NCBI RefSeq assembly: GCF_002367995.1
Contig: NZ_AP018207.1
Location: 1,240,001 to 1,304,000 of the forward strand
Length of the DNA: 64,000 bases
Direction of reading: 5' to 3'
DNA from: Calothrix brevissima NIES-22
Lineage (GTDB): Bacteria > Cyanobacteriota > Cyanobacteriia > Cyanobacteriales > Nostocaceae
Numbering within the stretch: position 1 is the first letter of the stretch; every line of letters begins with the position of its first letter. Shown here one piece after another: positions 8,469-16,490 of the stretch. The notes below the pieces were generated by a model. It had not been told where the DNA came from and did not search any database. It saw only the letters and a program-made list of their open reading frames with translations. The position numbers and the translations under genes were made by a program.

Positions 8469-8924
8469 GTGCTAAAAATTTTGGTGGATGCAGATTTAAT
8501 TTTAGAAGCTTTAATGAATCGCCAGAACTGTGTTGAAGATGTTGGTAAATTATTAGATATAATTCATCCTTTAATTCACGTATATATTACAGATGTTGGC
8601 TGGCAGAAAATCTACAACTATATTAGTTGTTTACAAAATCCAAAAGTTGCCAAATTAGTTGTGAATTGTTTGCAACAAAAAATCGAAATTTGCCCAATTG
8701 ATAATCGCATTTTACAACAAGCTAGATCATCAACTCTCAAAGATTTTGAATCTGCTGTTGAATTAGCCTGTGTCAGTCATCGTCACTTACATGCAATTGT
8801 CACCCATAAACGCGAAAACTTTGCCGATGCGCCCAATAAGTTTTACATTTGGTCAACAGCAGATTTATGGGTAAGAGCCAATTTAGAACTTAAATATACA
8901 TCTACCGAAAAGTTGATTCAGTAA
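8469..8924 (+). CDS. solitary PIN-domain protein
   Basis: A 151-residue protein beginning with GTG at 8469. The start KILVDADLILEAL carries the first PIN-domain acid. DFESAVELACVSHRHLHAIVTH (residues ~97-118) fits the central helix and strand with the second and third acidic/conserved positions, and RENFADAP resembles the usual TR(N/D)xxDF end. PIN domains are Mg-dependent ribonucleases, most often VapC-type toxins. No antitoxin gene precedes it: the upstream 270 bases hold only a repeat. The same PIN type also occurs fused to larger cyanobacterial proteins, so this may be a stand-alone version of such a domain rather than a toxin. Confidence 0.75.
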   Translation: MLKILVDADLILEALMNRQNCVEDVGKLLDIIHPLIHVYITDVGWQKIYNYISCLQNPKVAKLVVNCLQQKIEICPIDNRILQQARSSTLKDFESAVELACVSHRHLHAIVTHKRENFADAPNKFYIWSTADLWVRANLELKYTSTEKLIQ

Positions 8925-8975
8925 TCAAAATTGCCAATTTGTTAATCCTCATTGTTGCTATAAGTTTATATAATT

Positions 8976-8998
8976 AGCCTGCTCATGCAGGCTTTTTT
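8976..8998 (+). terminator. rho-independent terminator after the PIN gene
   Basis: AGCCTGC pairs with GCAGGCT over a TCAT loop, followed directly by six T residues. It lies about 50 bases after the PIN stop codon and has the form of a classical intrinsic terminator. Confidence 0.8.
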
Positions 8999-9511
8999 AT
9001 TGAGCAATAGGCTTCTAAATTGCGGGCTGTAATACTAAATAATACCAATTGGAAAAAAGAATGCGACAGATTGTAGGGGCACTGGCACTGCCATGCCCTC
9101 TAGAATATTTTGATGTGTCGCAAAGATTATTTGAATTGGTATAATTAAAAATTCTTAATTTTAAATTAAGAATTCTAGATATCGCCATGCTTTGAGCATG
9201 TCTATCTGTAGCATTGTTTTTTAAACTATAATTTCTGCTCTTACAAAGCATCGGTATACCCTGATTAAGGTAGCATTGACAAAACATAGTGGAAACTAAC
9301 CGACGCACACAAGAAAGCGAATTCATTATTGAAATCAATCGCCTCAAGTAAGTGTTGCGGCAAACGCTATCACTGATGGATCGCGTCAGGAAAACAGGCT
9401 GACAATATCGCTCTCTCTCCCGAAAAATAATTATCTTTATTTCTCCGGTTCCGATGATATGATACTTTTTAACTACCTTGAACTCTTGCTTATAAATGTA
9501 TTTTGGTGGGC
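8999..9511. other. gene-free stretch before the phoD unit
   Basis: Apart from the palindromic element at 9042-9142 and an AT-rich hairpin at about 9147-9175, nothing is recognised here. A minus-strand open frame across 9015-9521 has no plausible protein character and overlaps the repeats. Confidence 0.6.
9042..9142. repeat. ATACCAATT-ended element with GTAGGGGCAC hairpin core
   Basis: Perfect 9-base terminal inverted repeats, ATACCAATT and AATTGGTAT, enclose GAATGCGACAG...GTGTCGC and an inner palindrome around GTAGGGGCACTGGCACTGCC. It is the complete version of the truncated copy at 2760-2853. Confidence 0.75.
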
Positions 9512-9668
9512 AGCATCCCAATTTTGACGCAATACCCTTCTAGGGTATTGCTATAACAACAAAGCCTGCCTTCGCAGGCTATCAAACTTTTAGCAAAAGA
9601 AGGCAGGCTTCGTATTTCTAGCCCCACCCTTATAGGGTGAGGGCGTTTTTGCACATTTGGGATGCTCC
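9512..9668. repeat. left ~157-bp inverted repeat of the phoD unit
   Basis: It starts AGCATCCCAATTTTGACGC and ends CACATTTGGGATGCTCCC. It contains three stem-loops: GCAATACCC/GGGTATTGC, GCCTGCC/GGCAGGC with a 31-base loop, and CCCACCCTTATAGGGTGAGGG. The reverse complement of 12274-12434 is the same element, apart from a single substitution in CTATAaCAAC and two inverted loops. Confidence 0.9.
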
Positions 9669-9754
9669 CTTTTGGTGATTAAAGATTTTTTGCCTTAATT
9701 TGCCTTAAATAGTTTTGGCAACACAACTTTGTAATTAACCAGGAGAACATTATC

Positions 9755-12268
9755 ATGGCTTCTGAAAATGTCGTTAAATTTGGTGACACATTTTATCTCA
9801 AACACGAGATTAGCGGACAATACCTTGCTAGTGTTGATCGCGGACGACACAATTGGCCGCAGTTGAGCAATACAGGAAAAGTAGAACTTCAACTAGTTGG
9901 CGGTAAGGGAGATGTTGATACTAACAGTTATATTAAAATCAGAACGACAGAGCAAGTAACATTCAATAATGATATTTTGGGAGCTTTTGCAGATAGCCGT
10001 GATTGTTACTATTATAAAGATGAATATGATAACGCTAAACAAGGCTGGCGAATTACCAAAGCTTCTGGTGATGCAGGTAAGATTTATTATGGCGATCGCG
10101 TTCGCATTACCAACATCTTCTATAGTAATCAAAGGCTAGCTCTCGATAAAAAGCATCCCGGTTATATAACTACCGTAGAAAATGCTGGTGATTGTTGGAT
10201 ATTAGAGCCTGTTTTCGTGCAATCTGTTGCCGAGCCGCCTTCTTCTACTAATGTTCAACCTATTAGCTCTAAGTCTCTGACTGTATTTAGTTGGTCAGTT
10301 GCTTCCGGCGATCCAACTCCAACTGGTGTCATTCTCTGGACTCGTGTAAATCCAAAAGAATATGACAAAAATATTCCTCTTGAATATGAGGTTGCTAGTG
10401 ATGAGTCTTTTCAAAAAATTATCTGCAAAAACAATATTTCTGCCTCAGATTTTGATGAGAAAACAGACTATACAGTTCATATAAACCTTCACGATCAGCT
10501 TAAACCTGATAATTATTATTTCTATCGTTTTACATACAAGGGCATAACTAGTCCAATTGGTCGTTGCAGAACATTGCCTCCTCTTGATAAAAAACTGAAC
10601 AAACTTACTTTGGCAGTTTTAACCTGCAACGATTACAGCACAGGCTACTTTAATGCTTTCTATAAATTAGCCGAAGAAAAAGTAGATTTTGTCATTCATT
10701 TAGGTGACTTTATTTACGAGTATCCACAATATCCACCTGGTTATGGCGATATTGTTCGTAAAGACCTGACTCTAGAAAATCAGCAATACCCATATAAAGA
10801 TCCAGCCAATTGTGACAGAGCAACCTCACTGCAACATTTCCGGCATATTTATCAGACATACCGTCAAGATCCCGCTCTCCAAAAAGCAATGGAACAACAT
10901 ACTTGGATCATTGCTCTCGACGATCACGAAATTGCCGACAATTGCTATTGGGATTATGAAAATAACACGATGGGTATAAGTGCTGGCGAGTCACAGCCAC
11001 TCCATCCAATTTATGAAAATCTTGGGAAAGACACCCCGGCGGCCAGGTCAGCTATGCTTGAACTGTATAAAAATGCAACTCAAGCTTGGCGAGAATATGT
11101 TCCAGCTCTATTCCCAAAAGTAGATGCTTCTAAATCCGACGAGTACCGTTACAAGCTTTATAGAGAATTCCGTTTTGGTTCATTGGTAGATTTCTTCTTA
11201 ACTGACAGCCGTAGCTTTAGGAATAAACCGAGTATAGAACCTAACTCTAAAGCAAGTATGTTGGGTAAAGAGCAAAAAAATTGGTTAATTAATGGTGTTA
11301 ATAATTCAACAGCTTCTTGGCGAGTATGGGGTAATCAAACCTTCCTAGCTACAGCATTGGCAAATGAGTTAATCGGAGAAATTGACGATTGGCATGGGTT
11401 TAAGGCGGAACGAAAAGAAATATTAAAGTCGATCAAGGATAAAGAAACTTTAAAAAATGGAACAGATCGCAACAGTCGGTTTGTGGTTTTTACAGGAGAT
11501 ATGCACACATCTGTTGTCGCTTATTTAAAAACTGAAACTGAATCATTGCAGAGTGCTTTGGTATCTGGAATTCTGAATACATTTCAGCCTGGGGTTTCAG
11601 ATTTAAAATCAGGCACCTCAAACCTAGCATCAGGAGCTTCTAATTTACTGTCAGGAGATTTAAAAGGAGCGGTGACAGACGCGGGTGAAGGAGTATTTAA
11701 TTTAGGTAAAGGGGCATTAAATTTAGGATTAGGAGGGTTGAAAGCAGGAGCAGAGGTACTCTCAGAGATAGGCTCGGGAATTATAAATCCCAAAGAAACA
11801 GCACAGAATGTTGTCGGCACAGTAACAAATAGTTTTAATTATGACTACAGCAAATTAGCTGGTGTAGAATTCATGACTCCCTCAGTGACTTCACCAGGAA
11901 TCTCAGAAGGTATTCTTAAACAATTGGAAAGCAGTCTACCTGTTGATATTCTGGGAATTTTGGAAAAATTATCTCTTTCTACAGACAATAGCGTGCATCA
12001 GCAACATAGTTGGCAGCATAAGTTTGTTACAGGCAGTTTAATTAAGAGTTTAAGCCCACACATTGAACATTATGATTCACGAGTCAATGGATATGCAATT
12101 GCTGAATTTACTCCTGAACAATTAACTTGGAAAGTCTACAGAGTTGACAGGACAGACCACGATAAAATTCAAGGACGTAATGTATCTACAAAACGTGCAA
12201 AAAAAGAGCTTGTTCAATCAGTGAAGTACGATCCAAATGGGATTAAACTAACAGACTCTCTTGGATGA
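9755..12268 (+). CDS. PhoD-like metallophosphatase with beta-rich N-terminal domain
   Basis: An 837-residue protein with a good ribosome site (AGGAGA, 9740-9745). Residues ~1-150 form a beta-rich domain (FYLKHEISGQYLASV, RVRITNIFYSNQRLALD) resembling a ricin/fascin-type beta-trefoil. Residues ~165-275 are the PhoD N-terminal fibronectin-like domain (FSWSVASGDPTPTGVILWTR). The catalytic domain shows VLTCND (the Cys position that binds Fe in PhoD), IHLGDFIYEY, ALDDHEIADN and FTGDMHTS, the metal ligands. PhoD enzymes are phosphodiesterases/alkaline phosphatases. An insert at ~610-665 is rich in Gly, Ser, Leu and Ala (NLASGASNLLSG, NLGKGALNLG) and may form amphipathic helices. Unusually, there is no Tat or Sec signal peptide. 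The gene lies inside a pair of inverted repeats. Confidence 0.88.
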   Translation: MASENVVKFGDTFYLKHEISGQYLASVDRGRHNWPQLSNTGKVELQLVGGKGDVDTNSYIKIRTTEQVTFNNDILGAFADSRDCYYYKDEYDNAKQGWRITKASGDAGKIYYGDRVRITNIFYSNQRLALDKKHPGYITTVENAGDCWILEPVFVQSVAEPPSSTNVQPISSKSLTVFSWSVASGDPTPTGVILWTRVNPKEYDKNIPLEYEVASDESFQKIICKNNISASDFDEKTDYTVHINLHDQLKPDNYYFYRFTYKGITSPIGRCRTLPPLDKKLNKLTLAVLTCNDYSTGYFNAFYKLAEEKVDFVIHLGDFIYEYPQYPPGYGDIVRKDLTLENQQYPYKDPANCDRATSLQHFRHIYQTYRQDPALQKAMEQHTWIIALDDHEIADNCYWDYENNTMGISAGESQPLHPIYENLGKDTPAARSAMLELYKNATQAWREYVPALFPKVDASKSDEYRYKLYREFRFGSLVDFFLTDSRSFRNKPSIEPNSKASMLGKEQKNWLINGVNNSTASWRVWGNQTFLATALANELIGEIDDWHGFKAERKEILKSIKDKETLKNGTDRNSRFVVFTGDMHTSVVAYLKTETESLQSALVSGILNTFQPGVSDLKSGTSNLASGASNLLSGDLKGAVTDAGEGVFNLGKGALNLGLGGLKAGAEVLSEIGSGIINPKETAQNVVGTVTNSFNYDYSKLAGVEFMTPSVTSPGISEGILKQLESSLPVDILGILEKLSLSTDNSVHQQHSWQHKFVTGSLIKSLSPHIEHYDSRVNGYAIAEFTPEQLTWKVYRVDRTDHDKIQGRNVSTKRAKKELVQSVKYDPNGIKLTDSLG

Positions 12269-12273
12269 AATCG

Positions 12274-12434
12274 GGGAGCATCCCAAATGTGCAAAAACGC
12301 CCTCACCCTATAAGGGTGGGGCTAGAAATACGAAGCCTGCCTTCGCAGGCTATCAAACTTTTAGCAAAAGAAGGCAGGCTTTGTTGGTATAGCAATACCC
12401 TTCTAGGGTATTGCGTCAAAATTGGGATGCTCCC
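12274..12434. repeat. right ~160-bp inverted repeat of the phoD unit
   Basis: It begins GGGAGCATCCCAAATGTGC five bases after the phoD stop codon and ends AATTGGGATGCTCCC twelve bases before the lipoate ligase stop. It is the inverted partner of 9512-9668, and its own ends are also inverted repeats (GGGAGCATCCCAA / TTGGGATGCTCCC). An 84-codon open frame across it is not a gene. Confidence 0.9.
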
Positions 12435-12445
12435 TGAAATCGAGA

Positions 12446-13165
12446 TTATCCCAAAATCTCCTCCCACTCTAATTGAGATAGGGGTTCGACAATTAATTCG
12501 ATGTCAAAACAATGACTAGCAGCAGCCATTAAAGCTGTCATAATTACCTCCACAGTTAAACTGGGAGGTAATTGCACTTGTGTCCAAGATTCTGCACCAA
12601 ATATTTGGGTAAACAGTTCCGCATCTTGGTGTAAGCGGATAGAACCATGTTGTAAAATTGCTCCACCACGCCGCAGTTGAGCGCTACCAATGAGTTTTGC
12701 ACCGTTAGGTAAGATTAAATCTGCGCCTGTAGCGGTACCAAAACAGTTAGGGTTGTGAATATAACCGCGTCCAGCCGTACCATATTGCAATTCTACGCCG
12801 AGCGATCGCCAACCTTGAATCAAAAACTGACAAATTTTTTGGTATGCTTGCAGGCGATTCCCATTTAATCCCGATGTGACTACAGCGTAAGTTAAATCAC
12901 CTTGGTGTAAAACTGCTCTCCCACCAGTAGGGCGACGGATTATATCTAGTTTTTCACCTTGGAAAATGATATTATCCCAAAATTGGGGATATTCGCGTTG
13001 ATGATAGCCCAAAGAAATAGCAGCTGGCGACCAAGTGTAAAATCGCAGAGTTGGAGGGTGTTTTCCTGACTGGTGCTGTGCTAACAACCAAGAATCAATA
13101 GCCATTTGCACATTACCAGCAGCTTTGAGCAAAGGAATTAGTCGCCAAACCTGCTTGCTATACAT
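12446..13165 (-). CDS. lipoate-protein ligase A family protein
   Basis: A 239-residue member of the LplA/BirA/LipB fold. The family signature RRPTGGRAVLHQGDLTYAVV is present near residues 97-116, together with the N-terminal WRLIPLLKAAGNVQMAIDSWL helix and FGTATGADLILPNGAKLIGSAQLRR (~138-162), which matches the strand holding the catalytic lysine of this fold. It should attach lipoate or octanoate to the E2 or GcvH proteins; whether it is a ligase or an octanoyltransferase cannot be told from sequence alone. It is co-directional with the YbjN gene, 9 bases apart, so the two are probably one transcript. Its 3' end lies beside the phoD inverted repeat. Confidence 0.85.
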   Translation of the reverse strand: MYSKQVWRLIPLLKAAGNVQMAIDSWLLAQHQSGKHPPTLRFYTWSPAAISLGYHQREYPQFWDNIIFQGEKLDIIRRPTGGRAVLHQGDLTYAVVTSGLNGNRLQAYQKICQFLIQGWRSLGVELQYGTAGRGYIHNPNCFGTATGADLILPNGAKLIGSAQLRRGGAILQHGSIRLHQDAELFTQIFGAESWTQVQLPPSLTVEVIMTALMAAASHCFDIELIVEPLSQLEWEEILG

Positions 13166-13174
13166 CAGAATTAT

Positions 13175-13651
13175 TTAAAGAGCAGCAAATTTAGATTGTA
13201 AAGCTTCATCGTTATCATCCGCGATCGTGGCGACAATGGTAATTAATCGCGAGACTTCCCCTGGCGAAATTTCTGCTAAGGTACGAGTAGAAATTACTAC
13301 TACTTGGCTTTCAATAATCCCAAAACGCGCTTCGAGAGTGCTTGTACAGTTTAATTCTAATAAATACCGTAATAATTGCGGTTCATCTTTTACAGGTAAC
13401 TTCAGCACAGCCGACCAAACAGTTATGGTATCTTCATCACTAGTACCACTGAGTTGGACAAATACTTCCACACTGCCGTATTTAAACTTCCACAGATAAT
13501 TACCATCTGGGTTGCGGCTAACCATTGCGCTGTCATCTTGTTCCAAGCTATCAATGACATTTTCAATTACTTCTACATGGTTAATCGTCGCCGTTTCCAC
13601 AATCAAATCGTTAACTTCGTTGCTGGTTAAGGTTTCTTGGTAGCTTGTCAT
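13175..13651 (-). CDS. YbjN-domain protein
   Basis: A 158-residue acidic protein of the YbjN family (CesT/type III chaperone-like fold). The middle part, YLWKFKYGSVEVFVQLSG (residues ~51-68), the strand TITVWSAVLKLPVKDEPQLLRYLLELN (~76-102) and the LEARFGIIESQVVVISTRTLAEISPGEV block (~106-133) fit the two-layer fold. Members are thought to bind and stabilise other proteins; no specific partner is known. It lies upstream of the lipoate ligase gene in the same direction. Confidence 0.75.
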   Translation of the reverse strand: MTSYQETLTSNEVNDLIVETATINHVEVIENVIDSLEQDDSAMVSRNPDGNYLWKFKYGSVEVFVQLSGTSDEDTITVWSAVLKLPVKDEPQLLRYLLELNCTSTLEARFGIIESQVVVISTRTLAEISPGEVSRLITIVATIADDNDEALQSKFAAL

Positions 13652-13697
13652 ACAGATTTTTTCCTGAAAATAGTTAATGTGTTATTTCCACCTACTT

Positions 13698-13850
13698 TTT
13701 GACACTCCACCGCCCTATAAGGGCGGGGATTCTACATTCAACGACTCGCCATTAGACAGCAGGCTCGCGCCAACCGCCCAAGAGGGCAAATCTCCTGTAG
13801 CGTAAGTTCCCGTGTGCCCCATGGTACTGAGTCCTAGTCTCAAAATGTTA
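13698..13850 (-). ncRNA. probable omega (reRNA) guide RNA overlapping the tnpB 3' end
   Basis: TnpB proteins use an RNA made from the 3' end of their own gene plus the right end of the element, with the guide taken from DNA just beyond the end. Here the stop codon lies inside the CCGCCC/GGGCGG hairpin and the scaffold would finish at GGAGTGTCAA, so the guide would read from about 13697 downwards. The RNA itself is inferred; its 5' limit is a guess. Confidence 0.4.
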
Positions 13851-14947
13851 ATAGCTGCATTGATATCCCTGTCTTCGGTGTATCCACAATGAGGACAAAC
13901 ATGAGTCCTGATAGACAGAGATTTTTTCACTTTCTCGCCACAGTTAGAGCAGTTTTGGCTTGTATTGTGGGGAGGGACTGCAACAGTCACCTTTCCATAT
14001 TTATGTCCAAAATATTCCAACCAACTGCGGAAAGTGTACCAACCAGCATCGCTAATTGATTTAGCTAGATGTCGATTCTTAACCAGCCCTTTGACATTTA
14101 AATCTTCGTAGGCTACCAAATCATTAGATTGGATGACGGAGTATGCCAACTTTTTGCAATACTCTTTTCGCTGCCTACTTACTTTTAAATGTTTACGAGC
14201 ATATCTGATTCTTGCTTTATGGTAATTGTTTGATTGCCGTTGTTTGGCTTTGTTTCTTTCCTTGCTGAACTTCTTGGACTTTTTGCGGTTAGCGCGATTA
14301 AGTTGCTTTTGAGATTTGCGGTGGAACTGCGGGGATTGCTCGACATTGCCTTTATTGTCAGCTATGAAGTATTTTAATCCCAAATCAAGACCCACTATTT
14401 GATTAGTCGGTTGACTTTCTACCCTGACATCAATATCTATTGCAAACTGCGCGTAATACCCATCAGCACGACGCACCAATCGGACACGTTTAATCTGTTT
14501 GATGTCATAGTAATTAAGGTCGTAGGTTCCCTTTAATTTCAGAGTTCCGATTCCTTTGTTGTCTGAGAAAGTTATGGCTTTTCTGGTATCAGAAAGCTTC
14601 CATCCAGATGATTTATATTCAACTGAACGGCAGTTTTTTTTAAACTTCGGAAAACCCTTTTTACCTTTAACTTTTTTCTTGCAGTTATTGTAAAACCGAG
14701 CTATCGCGCTCCAAGAACGTTCAGCAGCAGATTGTCTAGCCATTGAGTTAAGTTCATCGGCAAAGGGAAACTCAGCAGCTAACACTGCACAATACTTATT
14801 CAATGCGTACTTATCTACTTTTGATTCTTTGTTATCCATCCAGTAGCGCAAGCACTTATTTTGAATGAATTGGCTAGTACGAATTGCTTCATCTATTGCT
14901 TGATATTGCTTGTCTTTCCCTTTCACCTTAAACTCGTAAACAATCAT
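13715..14947 (-). CDS. tnpB: TnpB, RNA-guided DNA endonuclease of an IS605-type element
   Basis: A 410-residue protein from the ATG at 14947 (an in-frame TTG four codons earlier is less likely, since family members begin MIVYEFK). It has the N-terminal helix-turn-helix domain (IDEAIRTSQFIQNKCLRYWMDN), then the RuvC-like core: GLDLGLKYFIADNKGN (first Asp), AYEDLNVKGLV (Glu) and EDRDINAAINILR (second Asp). A zinc finger with CSNCG and CPHCG sits between the last two. All three catalytic acids are present, so the protein looks active. TnpB nicks DNA beside a target-adjacent motif under RNA guidance and helps the element persist. Confidence 0.95.
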   Translation of the reverse strand: MIVYEFKVKGKDKQYQAIDEAIRTSQFIQNKCLRYWMDNKESKVDKYALNKYCAVLAAEFPFADELNSMARQSAAERSWSAIARFYNNCKKKVKGKKGFPKFKKNCRSVEYKSSGWKLSDTRKAITFSDNKGIGTLKLKGTYDLNYYDIKQIKRVRLVRRADGYYAQFAIDIDVRVESQPTNQIVGLDLGLKYFIADNKGNVEQSPQFHRKSQKQLNRANRKKSKKFSKERNKAKQRQSNNYHKARIRYARKHLKVSRQRKEYCKKLAYSVIQSNDLVAYEDLNVKGLVKNRHLAKSISDAGWYTFRSWLEYFGHKYGKVTVAVPPHNTSQNCSNCGEKVKKSLSIRTHVCPHCGYTEDRDINAAINILRLGLSTMGHTGTYATGDLPSWAVGASLLSNGESLNVESPPL

Positions 14948-15156
14948 GCCATCGACCAATTAACCACATACTTATGCTAACACAAAAAGCATAAAGCAGT
15001 CCTAGAAGCGGCGCACTGAAGCTCTGCCGAAGTGAACGGGGTTTTAAACCCAAATTTTCGATAACGCCAAAAGCAGCTAGTTTGAGCTTCCTAAAGTGAT
15101 AGTCTGGTTTTCAGCCAGATCAATTTTGACTAGAGACACCTAGAAAAAGCGAGTCT

Positions 15157-16209
15157 ATGTCCTCCATTTCCCAAACTGTGCAAAATCGCGATATTCGTCA
15201 GTTAGGTATTAATCCCAATCACTGGTATGTAGTTGCTCGCAGTAGTGAAGTCACAAATAAACCTATAGGTGTGGTACTTTGGCAACAGGCGATCGCACTT
15301 TATCGAGATAATCAGGGCACAATCCACGCTTTAGAAGACCGTTGCCCCCATCGCCAAGTTAAACTCAGTCATGGGCAGGTTGTTGGTAGTGAATTAGAAT
15401 GTGCCTATCATGGATGGCGCTTTGACTCATCCGGTGAATGTGCAGCAGTTCCCTACCTCGCAGAGAATCAAAAACTACCCAGTTGTAAAATTCGTTCTTA
15501 CCCAGTCAAAGAACAAGACGGTTTTATCTGGCTATTTCTGGGAGATAAAACACCAACAGTAGAACCCCTGGGTTTACCAGAGTGGGATCACCTTAATTAT
15601 ATTGCCACCGTTTCAATTATTAATTGTCAGGCTCATTATTCTTATTTAATTGAAAACCTGATGGATATGTATCACGGGCATTTACATCAGGATTTACAAG
15701 CCTGGGCTGAAGCAGCTTTACAAGACATCGATGAAGATAATCATCGCGTAGATGCCCATTACACAGCCCAAAGTTATTATAAAATCGATAAAATTTGGTC
15801 TATCTCCCAATTATTTTTTCCCGCGTTGCGTCGCTTACATCCCGAACCCTTAGATGTAAGTTATATTTATCCTCACTGGGCGTCAAAACTAGGGCAAGAT
15901 TTTAAAATTTACTGCTTACTTTGTCCCATCAACGAAACCCAAACCAAAGCTTATTTAATACACTTCACATCATTAAATGCTTTTTGGCGGTTACACAAAT
16001 TACCAATTTGGTTTCGCCGTTTTGTTAAAAATAGCTTATTTGGTGCAGCCCAAAAACTACTTGATGGTTTAGTAGTTCAAGATGTCAAAATGATTGAAGA
16101 AGAACAGCAAGCCTATTTACAACATCCCGATAGACGCAACTATGAGTTAAACCGAGCTTTAGTCAGCGTGCAAAAATTGATGCGCAGCCAGTTTGAGCAT
16201 AATTTATAG
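15157..16209 (+). CDS. Rieske non-haem iron oxygenase, alpha-subunit type
   Basis: A 350-residue oxygenase. The Rieske [2Fe-2S] ligands are visible as CPHR (residues ~62-65) and CAYHGW (~82-87). The mononuclear iron site is ENLMDMYHGHLH (~165-176), which supplies the usual Asn/Asp and two His. Such proteins use electrons from a ferredoxin and reductase to oxidise aromatic or cyclic substrates. In cyanobacteria many resemble the pheophorbide a oxygenase/choline monooxygenase branch, but the substrate cannot be told. There is no membrane segment. It stands alone, 3' of a weak terminator-like repeat and before the kinase. Confidence 0.85.
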   Translation: MSSISQTVQNRDIRQLGINPNHWYVVARSSEVTNKPIGVVLWQQAIALYRDNQGTIHALEDRCPHRQVKLSHGQVVGSELECAYHGWRFDSSGECAAVPYLAENQKLPSCKIRSYPVKEQDGFIWLFLGDKTPTVEPLGLPEWDHLNYIATVSIINCQAHYSYLIENLMDMYHGHLHQDLQAWAEAALQDIDEDNHRVDAHYTAQSYYKIDKIWSISQLFFPALRRLHPEPLDVSYIYPHWASKLGQDFKIYCLLCPINETQTKAYLIHFTSLNAFWRLHKLPIWFRRFVKNSLFGAAQKLLDGLVVQDVKMIEEEQQAYLQHPDRRNYELNRALVSVQKLMRSQFEHNL

Positions 16210-16255
16210 AGCTTTGCGGGCTAACACCAATTCAAGATGAAGATGCATATAATTT

Positions 16256-16303
16256 AGCCTGCGTAGGCAGGCTTTGTTAGTTTAGCTCCAGGCTTCCAGC
16301 CTG
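16256..16303 (+). terminator. hairpins after the Rieske gene
   Basis: AGCCTGC/GCAGGCT with a 4-base loop (16256-16273) is followed by TTTGTT, and a second stem CAGGCT/AGCCTG lies at 16289-16303. The first resembles the hairpin after the PIN gene and the inner hairpin of the phoD repeats. Termination is likely but the T-run is weak. Confidence 0.5.
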
Positions 16304-16490
16304 AGAGCGTTAACGCACAACTTCACAGAAAATTGCCATAACACCCCACCATAAAAATATTCTACCCTCAATGCCCCATGCCCAATGCCCCATGCCCACT
16401 TTAAGATTAATGATTATTTTCCGATAAAAACCTGGCTGGTACTGTTTAATTAGAGGCAAAATAGTTACTAGTATCCCCCCAAACTCCAGT

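Larger units (their letters stand above)
13698..14994 (-). mobile_element. TnpB-only IS605/IS1341-type element
   Basis: The element contains tnpB only; no Y1 transposase TnpA gene is adjacent. The right end, read on the minus strand, is a hairpin (CCGCCC-TTATA-GGGCGG, 13710-13726) followed by TGGAGTGTCAA. The left side has a TTATGC/GCATAA hairpin at 14972-14994. Subterminal hairpins at both ends are typical of this family. The exact left boundary is uncertain and could lie further out, towards 15060. Confidence 0.7.

Noticed and set aside
8469-8924. A VapBC-type toxin-antitoxin pair
   Set aside because: No small antitoxin frame precedes the PIN gene; only a palindromic element and AT-rich DNA are upstream.
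9015-9521. 168-codon minus-strand frame upstream of phoD
   Set aside because: It covers palindromic repeats and AT-rich DNA; the translation has no domain character and many Cys/Asn/Tyr typical of non-coding AT-rich frames.
12265-12519. 84-codon plus-strand frame after phoD
   Set aside because: It reads through the right inverted repeat and the 3' end of the lipoate ligase gene on the other strand; repeat-derived.
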